A stretch of DNA of 64,000 bases. Origin: Bacillota bacterium. GTDB lineage: Bacteria > Bacillota > Clostridia > Acetivibrionales > DSM-1351. The stretch is taken from the NCBI GenBank assembly GCA_023443515.1, contig JAEZUC010000079.1, forward strand, positions 1 through 64,000, given 5' to 3'. The translations under genes and the position numbers were made by a program. Shown one piece after another: positions 50,891 to 59,635 of the stretch. The notes under the pieces are model-generated. The model saw only the letters and a list, made by a program, of their open reading frames with translations. It did not search any database and was not told the DNA's origin. Position 1 is the stretch's first letter. The number at the start of each line of letters is the position of its first letter.

Positions 50891-51439
50891 ATGAATAGAG
50901 ATGAGGCATTTGAAGAACTCAAAGTCCGTTTGTACGATAAGGATCTTCTTAGGCACTCTTTAGCAGTGGAAGCAGTAATGAAAGAGTTTGCGAAATACTA
51001 TGATGCTGATATGGAGATGTGGGGATTGACAGGTCTGCTTCACGATATTGCTATTGAAAAAACGGCCGGTGACCCGGAGAGACAAAGTATAGTAGCTGCA
51101 CAAATACTTGAAAATTTCGATATAGACGAATCAATTATATACTGCATCCGGGCTCAAAGCGACCACCATAAAATACCACGAAAAAGAAAAATGGATAAAG
51201 TCTTATATGCTACAGATCACCTTACTAAGTTAATAACTTACTGTGCCGATAAACTGCCCGATAAGAACATTTCAGATGTCACAGCCGAAACGGTAATTAA
51301 TAACATTGAAAGGCGGAATGTAAAAGGAATAAATTTCGATCATATAAAGCATTATAAAGAACTGGATATTACTTTGTTGGAATTTGTAGAAATAACCTTA
51401 CGTGCGATGCAAAGGACTTTTGACAATATAAAAATATAA
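50891..51439 (+). CDS. HD-domain phosphohydrolase
   Basis: A 182-residue soluble protein. The HD signature is present: RHSLAVEAVM (first His), GLLHDIAIEK (His-Asp), then a distal SDHH and ATDHLTKLI (Asp). Members of this small-HD group hydrolyse nucleotides or phosphodiesters and often carry two metals; the substrate is not evident. GGGGGGTTGATT precedes ATG 50891; an extension to 50831 adds residues with no ribosome site. It stands alone before a terminator. Confidence 0.85.
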   Translation: MNRDEAFEELKVRLYDKDLLRHSLAVEAVMKEFAKYYDADMEMWGLTGLLHDIAIEKTAGDPERQSIVAAQILENFDIDESIIYCIRAQSDHHKIPRKRKMDKVLYATDHLTKLITYCADKLPDKNISDVTAETVINNIERRNVKGINFDHIKHYKELDITLLEFVEITLRAMQRTFDNIKI

Positions 51440-51468
51440 AAGGTTACTCATTTGTAACTTTTTTTTTG
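51439..51468 (+). terminator. Terminator after the HD-domain gene
   Basis: AAAGGTTAC (51439-51447) pairs with GTAACTTTT (51454-51462, one G-U), then a long T-run. It overlaps the last base of the stop codon. Confidence 0.8.
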
Positions 51469-51562
51469 TTGTTTTGTAACTACTCAAACAAAAAATAAAT
51501 ATAAAATAAAGATAGTTGAAATGCATTATAATATAATAAAAAGGGGTATGGGTGATACTAAA

Positions 51563-52453
51563 TTGAAAAAATTTTTTGGGGTAACAATTGTCGTATTATT
51601 AGCGATAGTGTTAGTAGCAGCAATATTTATGAAAGAACGTAAAGTATTAGAGAACAATAACAGTGAGAGCAGTATTGAAACAAAAATAAGCAATGACTCA
51701 AATGTAGCTGATGATAAAAAAGAACCTTCAAATAGTACTGAAAAAGCCGATAATACCGGGACTAAAAAGGAGAATCCTGCAGCTCCATCCAATACAAAAC
51801 AACCTGAAAAAGTAAAACCAAAACAGCCGGCACCTGTTAAAAGTAAACCTATGATTGCACTTACTTTTGATGACGGTCCTCATCCACAATACACACCACA
51901 GATACTAAGTGCTTTGAAAAAGTATAATGGTCATGCAACCTTTTTTGTAGTAGGAAACAGGGCTCAAAAATATCCCGGTGTTATAAAACAGATTTCTCAG
52001 AATGGGAACCAAATTGGCAACCACAGCTATAGCCACAGCCAATTAACAAAGCTAAGTGAATCAGGTATAAAGAGCGAATTGAAAAAAACATCTGATATAT
52101 TGCAGAACATTATCCAAAAAAAACCGTCTATAGTAAGACCGACGTATGGAAGTGTAAACAATAGGGTGAAATCAGCCTCAGGTTCGCCACTAATTCTGTG
52201 GTCTATAGATACTTTAGACTGGAAGACAAAGAGTAAGACAAAAACAGTAAATAAAGTAGTTGGAAAAGTAAAGGACGGGGACATAGTGCTTATGCATGAC
52301 TTGTATAAACCAACTGCTCAGGCAACAGAAGCAATAATACAGAACCTGACGGCAAAGGGTTATAAACTTGTTACCATAGATGAGCTTTTTGCTACCAGAG
52401 GGATAAAGCTTCAGAATGGACAGGTATATAATAACGCATACAAGAAAAAGTAG
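51563..52453 (+). CDS. Membrane-anchored polysaccharide deacetylase
   Basis: A 296-residue carbohydrate esterase family 4 enzyme likely to remove acetyl groups from peptidoglycan or another cell-surface glycan. One N-terminal helix (about 5-23) anchors it outside the membrane. A Ser/Lys/Glu/Pro-rich linker (about 25-95) follows, then the NodB domain: ALTFDDGPHP (first catalytic Asp and metal Asp), GNHSYSH (metal His pair), VRPTYG, SIDTLDWK and VLMHD. The start may be TTG 51563 (GGGTGA well placed) or ATG 51548. It precedes a two-component pair by 16 bases, so all may answer to envelope signals. Confidence 0.9.
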   Translation: MKKFFGVTIVVLLAIVLVAAIFMKERKVLENNNSESSIETKISNDSNVADDKKEPSNSTEKADNTGTKKENPAAPSNTKQPEKVKPKQPAPVKSKPMIALTFDDGPHPQYTPQILSALKKYNGHATFFVVGNRAQKYPGVIKQISQNGNQIGNHSYSHSQLTKLSESGIKSELKKTSDILQNIIQKKPSIVRPTYGSVNNRVKSASGSPLILWSIDTLDWKTKSKTKTVNKVVGKVKDGDIVLMHDLYKPTAQATEAIIQNLTAKGYKLVTIDELFATRGIKLQNGQVYNNAYKKK

Positions 52454-52469
52454 GAAGGAATTCTTTTGT

Positions 52470-53162
52470 ATGGAAAATAAAGTTCTTATAATAGAAGATG
52501 AAGAAAGTATAAGGGGTTTTTTGAAAATAAACTTAAAAAAGCATAATTTCATTGTTGTGGAAGCTGCTACAGGAGAAGAAGGCTTGCTAAAAGCAAGACA
52601 AGAAAATCCTGATGTTGTGTTACTGGATGTTATGCTACCCGGAATAAGTGGTTTTCAGGTATGTGAGACGCTTAGAAAAGAGTTGCCCGGAGCAGGAATT
52701 ATTATGCTCACAGCCAGGGGACAGGATATAGATAAGATAAAGGGTCTTGAGTATGGTGCAGATGACTATGTTGTTAAGCCCTTCAATACTACAGAGCTTA
52801 TACTGAGAGCAAAATCCCTTTTGAGGCGGTTGGGAGGAAAAAGTGCAGACAGTAAGGAAGATACCCTGAAAAGTGGCGTTTTCAAGCTGGAGCTGTATTC
52901 TCAAAGAGTATTTAAGGAAGACAAGGAGATTCTTCTCACACCTAAAGAATTCTTCTTATTGAAAATTTTTCTGGAAAATAAGAATAAGGCATTTACCAGA
53001 GATGAGCTTTTGGACAAGATATGGGGCTATGACTATATGGGAGATACAAAGATAGTTGATGTCAATATAAGAAGACTGAGAAGCAAGATTGAAGATAAGG
53101 ATTCCCACGGTATGTTTATCGAAACAGTGTGGGGTGTTGGGTACAGATGGCGGAAGGAATGA
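52470..53162 (+). CDS. OmpR-family response regulator
   Basis: A 230-residue regulator with a receiver domain (IIEDEES, phosphoacceptor Asp in VVLLDVMLPG, MLTARGQD, YVVKPFNT) and a C-terminal winged helix (ELYSQRVFKEDKEILLTPKE to VNIRRLRSKIEDKD and GVGYRW). ATG 52470 follows GAAGGAA. It overlaps or abuts the kinase gene that follows, giving a KinDE/ResDE-like pair. No target can be named from sequence. The deacetylase upstream and lipoprotein downstream suggest envelope stress. Confidence 0.93.
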   Translation: MENKVLIIEDEESIRGFLKINLKKHNFIVVEAATGEEGLLKARQENPDVVLLDVMLPGISGFQVCETLRKELPGAGIIMLTARGQDIDKIKGLEYGADDYVVKPFNTTELILRAKSLLRRLGGKSADSKEDTLKSGVFKLELYSQRVFKEDKEILLTPKEFFLLKIFLENKNKAFTRDELLDKIWGYDYMGDTKIVDVNIRRLRSKIEDKDSHGMFIETVWGVGYRWRKE

Positions 53163-53167
53163 CTTCT

Positions 53168-54562
53168 ATGACATTTAAAAACAGTATTCAGGCCAGATTG
53201 GTAAGAAATTTCATACTGATTATCCTTATAAGCGTTCTTGCTTTTGAAGCACTGCTTGTTTATTTTACGCGTTTTTATTTCTACAATAATATTGAGAGTA
53301 TTTTGACAAATCAGATCAAGACAGCTTCTGATTTTTATACCAGATATTTTTCTGATGTACCTCTGGATGTTAACATTATGGACAATGCTGATTTATTCTG
53401 GAAACAAACTACAGGTCAGGTTCAGATAGTAAGGAATAACGGAGAAGTACTGTTGGATTCCCAAGGACTTGAGTCGGGAGAATATGTGTCCGGAAACGAC
53501 TTTAAGCAGGCTCAGCAGGGCAAAAAAGGTGTATGGGTAGGAAGACTCAACACTGGCAGTGAGCAAATTATGATTGTATCTTATCCTTTGAAATCAGACA
53601 CCGAGCAGGTTGGAGTAGTTAGGTTTATAACATCGTTAAAAGACGTGGACAAAATAATATTCAATATATCAATGATATTCATTATCATTGGTATTGTAGT
53701 TATTCTGGTTGCGGGGACCATAAGTATAGCCCTTGCACACAGTATAGTATATCCTTTGAAAAATGTAACAGGTGCAGCTGAATTAATGGCTGAAGGAAAT
53801 CTTGATGTGCGAATAAGTAAAAGCAGAAACGACGAGATTGGTAAGCTTTCAGACACATTGAATTACATGGCATCAGAGATTCAAAAAAGAGAAGCAATAA
53901 AAAATGACTTTATATCTACAGTTTCACATGAGCTTAGAACACCACTGACATCAATAAAAGGCTGGGCAAATACCATAATCGATGATGACTATAGTGACAG
54001 GGAAATTCTAAGTGACGGATTGAATATCATTGTAAAAGAAAGTGATAGACTTACAGACATGGTTGAGGAGCTTTTGGACTTTTCCCGATTCGTATCCGGA
54101 AATGTTGAGCTTAAAAAAGAAGAGACAGATGTTTGTTCGATTATTGACCATATAGAAAAACAAATGAGCGACAGGGCAAAAAAAGAGAAAATAGCTTTTA
54201 GTGTTAAATGTGAAAAGATGCCAATCGTAGATTTGGATAGAAATAGAATAACACAGCTTCTGATTAATCTGCTGGGAAATGCCTTCAGTTTTACTCCCCA
54301 GAATGGAACGGTAGCTTTAAGTGCTTTTTTGGAAAGTGAGAATATTATTTTCAGGGTTGAGGATACGGGTTGTGGCATAAGCCCGGAGGAATTACCTTTG
54401 GTAACAGAGAAATTCTACAAGGGAAAGAGCAGTAATTCTCATACCGGACTAGGGCTTTCAATATGTGATGAGATAGTAAAGTTGCACAATGGAAGCCTTG
54501 ACATTGAAAGCCAATTGGATAAAGGAACAATTGTAACAGTAAGGATTCCCTATGGAGGCTGA
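53168..54562 (+). CDS. Sensor histidine kinase with HAMP domain
   Basis: A 464-residue transmembrane kinase. Two helices (about 13-35 and 157-181) enclose an extracellular sensor region. A HAMP linker (HSIVYPLKNVTGAAELMAEG) follows, then HisKA with SHELRTPLTSIKGW (phospho-His) and HATPase_c with the N box INLLGNAFSF, EDTGCGISPEE and GLGLSICDEIV. I chose ATG 53168, about ten bases after GGAAGG; ATG 53159 lies too close to that site. It pairs with the upstream regulator. Confidence 0.92.
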   Translation: MTFKNSIQARLVRNFILIILISVLAFEALLVYFTRFYFYNNIESILTNQIKTASDFYTRYFSDVPLDVNIMDNADLFWKQTTGQVQIVRNNGEVLLDSQGLESGEYVSGNDFKQAQQGKKGVWVGRLNTGSEQIMIVSYPLKSDTEQVGVVRFITSLKDVDKIIFNISMIFIIIGIVVILVAGTISIALAHSIVYPLKNVTGAAELMAEGNLDVRISKSRNDEIGKLSDTLNYMASEIQKREAIKNDFISTVSHELRTPLTSIKGWANTIIDDDYSDREILSDGLNIIVKESDRLTDMVEELLDFSRFVSGNVELKKEETDVCSIIDHIEKQMSDRAKKEKIAFSVKCEKMPIVDLDRNRITQLLINLLGNAFSFTPQNGTVALSAFLESENIIFRVEDTGCGISPEELPLVTEKFYKGKSSNSHTGLGLSICDEIVKLHNGSLDIESQLDKGTIVTVRIPYGG

Positions 54563-54566
54563 TATT

Positions 54567-56039
54567 TTGGCAAAGAAAATAAGAGTATTTTTAACCATAT
54601 TTTTATTGGTTACTGTATCCTTGTTTACAGGCTGCAGTTCCATTAATTTCAGTATTGAGGATACCATAAAGCCACCGGAAGGTGAGAACATTGCTGTAAA
54701 AGGCACATGGAAGATACAGAATTATATTTTAACTGAAAAGAATTTGGTGACAGACAAAAATCAGGAAAAGTATTCTCTATTTATAGGGAAGGAAGCTGTT
54801 TTTGATAATGAGGTCAGTGCCATATATAAGGATGTCTGCATAAATCCTCAGTATAAAAGCATAAGAACATCTGCCGGGACTTTTATACAAAATAAATACC
54901 GTATAAGTGAAGACGTTCTTGGAATTATCTCTGAGAATGTGAACGTAGTCACAATTACAACAGATAACCAGCTTTTTCATGAACTTATAGTTACAGATGC
55001 AAATACTGCATATGTCTACATGGAAGGTGGTTTTTTAGCATTGAAAAGAATTTCTGTGGATATAGATGAGAAAATCAGAGCAGAAAGTCTTGGAAGTGTA
55101 GGTTTGGATATAGACACCGGGGATTATAAGGAAGACCCCCTGCTAAGGTCGGGCGTTCTTCTGGGAATAAGATCTGCGGATAACAAGTACCGTACACTAT
55201 GGTTATATTTCAAAAACCGTGAAACCAAGGCAAAATTATATACAAGTCAATTGGTAGTTCCAAGGGCAAAGGGGTTCTGGGAGATTGGCTCTGTAGCCAC
55301 CGACAATATGATAAATATTTATGCTGAGCCTTTTACTGACGAATCCCAAAAGCAACAATCAAAGATTATGAGTAAAATAAATATGATAAATAAAAAGCCT
55401 GACTCAAAAATACTTTTTGTAGGGAATGACTATATAGGTATTGAAAGCGACCTGAGACTTGGAGTTTTGCCTATAGACAATCTGGCAACCAAAAATCCGG
55501 TGCTTCTGTCGGATATAATTGAAGGTGATTCTGCCAATACCTTAAAGCAATCTGCAGAGGTGTTTATTTCCTCGTTGGATAGCAAAAGGGCAAACAAACT
55601 GAACCGTCAGCCCCAAGAAGACAATTTTACTTTACAGAGAAGAAATGGTCATTGGATAATGAAAAGCCGTCTTTATTATAAGGATAAATCCAGTGATAAA
55701 AAGTATGAAGATTTCGATTTAAAGCAGATGGTTCCGTCAAAGCTGATACATTATGACGAGATGAATATTCCCTGGAATGAAATTAAATCAAGAACACCAT
55801 GGACAAGAGATGCTTACATGTCACCTAATAAGGAAATCATTTTATTGGCATCGGAAGATAATATAATTGTTTATACTGTTCAAAACAAGAATACAATAAG
55901 CAAGCAGTTGCTTAAAATACCTCTCAAAGAAGGAGAGTCCATTATCATGACCGAATGGGCCACCGGAAAGTATGCCGATATGTGGAGTGAATTTGCGGAT
56001 ACGGCTTTTGACAATAGCTATGACATTGGTGAATTTTAA
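54567..56039 (+). CDS. Lipoprotein of unknown function
   Basis: A 490-residue exported lipoprotein. The signal sequence ends in lipobox SLFTGC (Cys about residue 22), so the mature protein is acylated and held on the outer face of the membrane. The rest is beta-rich, with no Cys pairs or known catalytic motif (for example VKGTWKIQNYILTEKN, YGYIGIESD-like strands). TTG 54567 follows GGAGG inside the kinase stop region. The gene starts five bases after the kinase stop and is in the same operon, so it may be a sensor partner or target of the two-component system. The family is not recognised. Confidence 0.78.
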   Translation: MAKKIRVFLTIFLLVTVSLFTGCSSINFSIEDTIKPPEGENIAVKGTWKIQNYILTEKNLVTDKNQEKYSLFIGKEAVFDNEVSAIYKDVCINPQYKSIRTSAGTFIQNKYRISEDVLGIISENVNVVTITTDNQLFHELIVTDANTAYVYMEGGFLALKRISVDIDEKIRAESLGSVGLDIDTGDYKEDPLLRSGVLLGIRSADNKYRTLWLYFKNRETKAKLYTSQLVVPRAKGFWEIGSVATDNMINIYAEPFTDESQKQQSKIMSKINMINKKPDSKILFVGNDYIGIESDLRLGVLPIDNLATKNPVLLSDIIEGDSANTLKQSAEVFISSLDSKRANKLNRQPQEDNFTLQRRNGHWIMKSRLYYKDKSSDKKYEDFDLKQMVPSKLIHYDEMNIPWNEIKSRTPWTRDAYMSPNKEIILLASEDNIIVYTVQNKNTISKQLLKIPLKEGESIIMTEWATGKYADMWSEFADTAFDNSYDIGEF

Positions 56040-56126
56040 TTGAAATACTTGGAATAATATATTAGTATAAGGAATAAGTAGAGAAGTACCTGAATTTACT
56101 AAAAATGACGGAAAGGTAATTAATAC

Positions 56127-58487
56127 ATGGCAGAATTGGAAGAACGGAAAGAACGAATAGTCGCATTTATGAGGGATAAAGCATACAAACCTCTTTTATT
56201 TAAGGAACTTATAATGGTACTTGACGTACCGGAAGAAGATATTGAGCAATTTACTCAGGTAATGGACGAGCTTGAAGAAGAAGGTAAGATTTTTAAAACA
56301 CATGGGAAAAGGTATGGTGTACCTTCGAGGTTGAATCTGGTAACGGGAAGGCTGCAGGGTCATGAAAGGGGCTACGGATTCCTCATACCCGATGATGAGC
56401 TTATGGAGGATGTATTTATCCCTGCAGACAGCCTTAACGGGGCCATGCATAATGACCGTGTAGTGGCACGGGTAAATAAGAAAAGCTCTTCTGACAGAAG
56501 AATGGAAGGAGAGATAATACGTATACTGAAAAGGTCTAATACCACTTTGGTTGGAACCTTTGAAAACAGTATGAGTTTTGGTTTTGTTGTCCCTGACAAT
56601 AAGAGGATTTCAGGAGACATTTTTATTTCAAAGAGTGAGTTTCACGGTGCAAAAAAAGGACAAAAGGTCGTTGTTGAGATACTAAAATACCCGGAGGCCA
56701 GAAGAAATGCCGAGGGAAGAGTAATTGAAATAATTGGTGACAGGAGCGAAACGGGTGTCGATATCCTGTCCATTATTAAATCATATAATCTTGAAGAGGA
56801 TTTTCCTGAGGATGTTCTAAATCAGGCGAATTCCGTAAATGAAACAGTAACAGAGGAAATGATACAAGGAAGGCGTGATTTAAGGGGTCTCCGCATGGTT
56901 ACCATAGACGGAGAAGATGCAAAAGACCTTGATGATGCGGTTTCGATTGAAATACTGGAAAACGGCAGCTACAGGCTGGGTGTTCATATTGCAGACGTAA
57001 CAAACTATGTTACGGAAAATTCACCCCTTGATATGGAAGCCCTTAACAGAGGGACAAGCGTATATCTGGTGGACAGGGTTATCCCTATGCTCCCAAGAAA
57101 ATTATCCAACGGTATTTGCAGTCTTAACCCACATGTTGACAGACTGAGTTTTACCGTAATGATGGACATAGATAAAAACGGTAAGGTGTACAATCATGAA
57201 ATATTTGAGAGCGTAATAAATATAGATGAAAGAATGACATACACCAACGTATATAAGATACTGGTGGAAAATGACCAAGAACTTATACAGAGATACAGCC
57301 ATGTGGCTCCTGACTTTTACAAAATGCAGGAACTGGCCTTGATATTAAGGAAGAAAAGATTCCAGAGAGGTGCTATTGATTTTGATTTTGACGAAGCAAA
57401 GGTAATTCTGGATGAAAAGGGAAGGCCTATTGACGTTAAAAGATATGAAATAACCATAGCCAATCAGATAATTGAAGAATTTATGCTGGCTTGCAATGAA
57501 ACTGTTGCAGAGCATTTTTTCTGGACCAATACACCGTTTGTATATAGAATACACGAAGACCCGGATGAAGAAAAAATACACAATCTGAACGAATTCCTTT
57601 ACAATCTGGGATACAGTATAAAGGGCATAAATAAGATACATCCAAGGGCTCTGCAGGACCTTTTGGAAAAGGTAAAAGGAACCAGGCATGAGAGAATAAT
57701 CAGCACAGTTATGCTACGATCACTGCAAAAAGCCCGGTACAGCAATGAAAGTACGGGTCACTTTGGTTTAGCTGCAAAATACTACTGTCATTTCACTTCG
57801 CCCATAAGAAGATACCCCGATTTAATAATTCACAGAATAATGAAGCTTTATCTGAAAGGCGGAATGAGCGAAGAAAAAATCAGTCAATTGGAAGGAATTC
57901 TGCCTGAAATAGCAAAACAATGTTCAGAGCGTGAAAGAGGGGCAGATGAGGCTGAAAGAGAAAGTGAAGACTTAAAAAAGGTAGAATATATGAAAGCCCA
58001 TGAGGGAGAAATATTTGAAGGTATTATCGCAAATGTAACTTCCTTTGGTATGTTCATAGAACTTGATAATACAATAGAAGGTCTGGTCAGAATGAGCAGC
58101 ATGGAAGATGATTACTATAACTATGATGAAGCTCATTACTGCCTTGTAGGTGAACGAACACGCAAAATTTACAGAATAGGTGACTCAGTCAAGGTTATTC
58201 TTGCTAAAGCCGACATATCTGCAAGAAAAATTGAGTTTATACTGGTTGAATCTGATGATGATTTTGACAGCATAGACGAGGAAGCAGAAGATGAAGTAAT
58301 ATTTACAAAGCGCAAAAATGAACCTTCATATGCTAAGAGGAACAGCCGGAGCATAACACCTGATAAAACTGAGGAAAAGGGCAGAAGGAATTCTTCTTCA
58401 GGTAATAAGCCGGGTAAAAAAGGAAAAATAATTGATAAAAAAGTATATGAAAAAATAATGGGAAAAAGAAAAAGGAAAAAAAGGTAG
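56127..58487 (+). CDS. rnr: Ribonuclease R
   Basis: A 3'-5' exoribonuclease that degrades structured RNA and takes part in rRNA and tmRNA-tagged mRNA decay. Domains in order: N-terminal HTH/cold-shock region (GRLQGHERGYGFLIPDDE), a second cold-shock segment (GTFENSMSFGFVVPDN), the RNB catalytic domain with DAKDLDDAVSIE near residue 275 and HIADVTNYV, and a C-terminal S1 domain (GIIANVTSFGMFIELDN). A basic tail ends in KRKRKKR. At 786 residues it is on the long side. GGAAAGG precedes the ATG. In many relatives smpB follows, but here DUF523 does. Confidence 0.96.
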   Translation: MAELEERKERIVAFMRDKAYKPLLFKELIMVLDVPEEDIEQFTQVMDELEEEGKIFKTHGKRYGVPSRLNLVTGRLQGHERGYGFLIPDDELMEDVFIPADSLNGAMHNDRVVARVNKKSSSDRRMEGEIIRILKRSNTTLVGTFENSMSFGFVVPDNKRISGDIFISKSEFHGAKKGQKVVVEILKYPEARRNAEGRVIEIIGDRSETGVDILSIIKSYNLEEDFPEDVLNQANSVNETVTEEMIQGRRDLRGLRMVTIDGEDAKDLDDAVSIEILENGSYRLGVHIADVTNYVTENSPLDMEALNRGTSVYLVDRVIPMLPRKLSNGICSLNPHVDRLSFTVMMDIDKNGKVYNHEIFESVINIDERMTYTNVYKILVENDQELIQRYSHVAPDFYKMQELALILRKKRFQRGAIDFDFDEAKVILDEKGRPIDVKRYEITIANQIIEEFMLACNETVAEHFFWTNTPFVYRIHEDPDEEKIHNLNEFLYNLGYSIKGINKIHPRALQDLLEKVKGTRHERIISTVMLRSLQKARYSNESTGHFGLAAKYYCHFTSPIRRYPDLIIHRIMKLYLKGGMSEEKISQLEGILPEIAKQCSERERGADEAERESEDLKKVEYMKAHEGEIFEGIIANVTSFGMFIELDNTIEGLVRMSSMEDDYYNYDEAHYCLVGERTRKIYRIGDSVKVILAKADISARKIEFILVESDDDFDSIDEEAEDEVIFTKRKNEPSYAKRNSRSITPDKTEEKGRRNSSSGNKPGKKGKIIDKKVYEKIMGKRKRKKR

Positions 58488-58494
58488 GGGTTAA

Positions 58495-58956
58495 ATGATA
58501 TTGGTAAGTGCATGTCTTGCCGGACTTAACAGTAAATATAACGGTAAAAGCAACTATAACGAGTATATAGAGAAACTTGTCAAGGAAGGTAAGGCAATTA
58601 TGGTCTGCCCTGAACAGATGGGCGGGTTGCCTACCCCAAGGGATTCTTGTGAAATTGTCTGCGGAGACGGAGGAGATGTCCTTTCGGGGAAATCAAATAT
58701 AATGGACTCTAAAGGCAAAAATCAAACAGAGAAATTTATAAAGGGTGCTGAAGAAACGCTGAAGGTTGGCAGACTCTATAACATAAAAAAAGCAATATTA
58801 AAATCAAAAAGTCCATCCTGCGGTGTTGGAAAGATATATGACGGAACCTTCAGTGGAAAGTTGATTGAAGGAAACGGTGTCACAGCGGAACTTTTAATAA
58901 AAAATGGCTTTGAGGTCATATCTGATAAGGATCTTCCGGAAAATAGATGTAAATAA
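58495..58956 (+). CDS. DUF523 family protein
   Basis: A 153-residue protein of the DUF523 (YbbK-like) family. Conserved cysteine motifs are VSACLAGLNSKYNGKSNYNE at the start, VCPEQMGGLPTPR in the middle and LKSKSPSCGVGKIYDG near residue 105. The family often appears next to or fused with DUF1722 and is thought to bind a metal or iron-sulfur cofactor; its role is not settled. It begins seven bases after rnr with GTAGGGG, so it is cotranscribed. Confidence 0.88.
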   Translation: MILVSACLAGLNSKYNGKSNYNEYIEKLVKEGKAIMVCPEQMGGLPTPRDSCEIVCGDGGDVLSGKSNIMDSKGKNQTEKFIKGAEETLKVGRLYNIKKAILKSKSPSCGVGKIYDGTFSGKLIEGNGVTAELLIKNGFEVISDKDLPENRCK

Positions 58957-58958
58957 TA

Positions 58959-58984
58959 AAAAGCGAGTTTCAGAACTCGCTTTT
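58959..58984. terminator. Bidirectional terminator
   Basis: AAAAGCGAGTT (58959-58969) with AACTCGCTTTT (58974-58984), A-run left and T-run right. It lies between convergent DUF523 and HPr-like genes. Confidence 0.9.
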
Positions 58985-59024
58985 ACTTTTTCGATTTATT
59001 AATAGTTAAGTACTCGTTAATAAA

Positions 59025-59252
59025 TTAAACCACAAAACGCTTGATTTCATCACAGAATTTTTCGCTGTCATCGTTCTGAACTTCAACTTTAATCGGCTTG
59101 CTGAGGTCAAGGCTGAAGATTCCCATGATTGACTTTGCGTCTACGATGTAACGTCCTGATGATAAATCAACATCAAAGTCATATTTGTTAACGATATTTA
59201 CGAAATCCTTTACGTCGTTAATAGATTTTAAAGAAATATCAAATGATTTCAT
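59025..59252 (-). CDS. HPr-like protein without the catalytic histidine (Crh-like)
   Basis: A 75-residue - strand protein of the HPr fold. The regulatory-serine motif AKSIMGIFSLDLSKP is intact (Ser41, equal to Ser46 of HPr). The N-terminal loop that holds the phospho-His in HPr (GIHARPA in Bacillus) is replaced by NDVKDFV, so it cannot accept phosphate from enzyme I. This is the pattern of Bacillus Crh, a CcpA co-regulator. HPr kinase (5978-6904) lies in the same window and would be its natural modifier. AAGGAGG lies before ATG 59252, and a good promoter (59308-59336) reads into it. Confidence 0.85.
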   Translation of the reverse strand: MKSFDISLKSINDVKDFVNIVNKYDFDVDLSSGRYIVDAKSIMGIFSLDLSKPIKVEVQNDDSEKFCDEIKRFVV

Positions 59253-59307
59253 ATTATACATCCTCCTTATAATTAAGGTAAAAAACAATTATTTTTTTTA
59301 CATTTTA

Positions 59308-59336
59308 ATATTACCCGCTTTTCAAATATTAGTCAA
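59308..59336 (-). promoter_or_regulatory. Promoter of the HPr-like gene
   Basis: On the - strand TTGACT (59336-59331), a 17-base spacer and TAATAT (59313-59308), about 55 bases before the start codon. Confidence 0.6.
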
Positions 59337-59546
59337 TGAAGATGTTTGAAACTGGGGGAAATATTTACATCTAAATACCACCAAATGCCACTATATAAAG
59401 GGTTTGCGAGATTGTTGTGCATTTCTTACAAACTTTGGGTAATGTTTTCATTCAATAATTTCTTAAAATCATTGTTTTGATTAACACGGAAGTTGGTAGT
59501 GAATTTATAGGATATGAAGCAACTCATTTGATAAAAGATTTCAGTG
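59337..59546. other. Intergenic region before mtaB
   Basis: The spacer between the HPr-like gene and mtaB is 383 bases. No complete gene is seen. A short + strand frame (59477-59614) reads INTEVGSEFIGYEATHLIKD, which faintly recalls part of alanyl-tRNA synthetase. Otherwise it is AT-rich with promoters at both ends. Confidence 0.4.
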
Positions 59547-59576
59547 TTGAAATAAAAGCGTTATTAATGTTATACT
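59547..59576 (+). promoter_or_regulatory. Probable promoter of mtaB
   Basis: TTGAAA at 59547-59552, an 18-base spacer and TATACT at 59571-59576, about 60 bases before the start codon. Confidence 0.55.
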
Positions 59577-59635
59577 TTTCTAATATGTATGAAACCATAA
59601 TAAATATAAAATAAAAATGAGGATTGAAAGCATTA

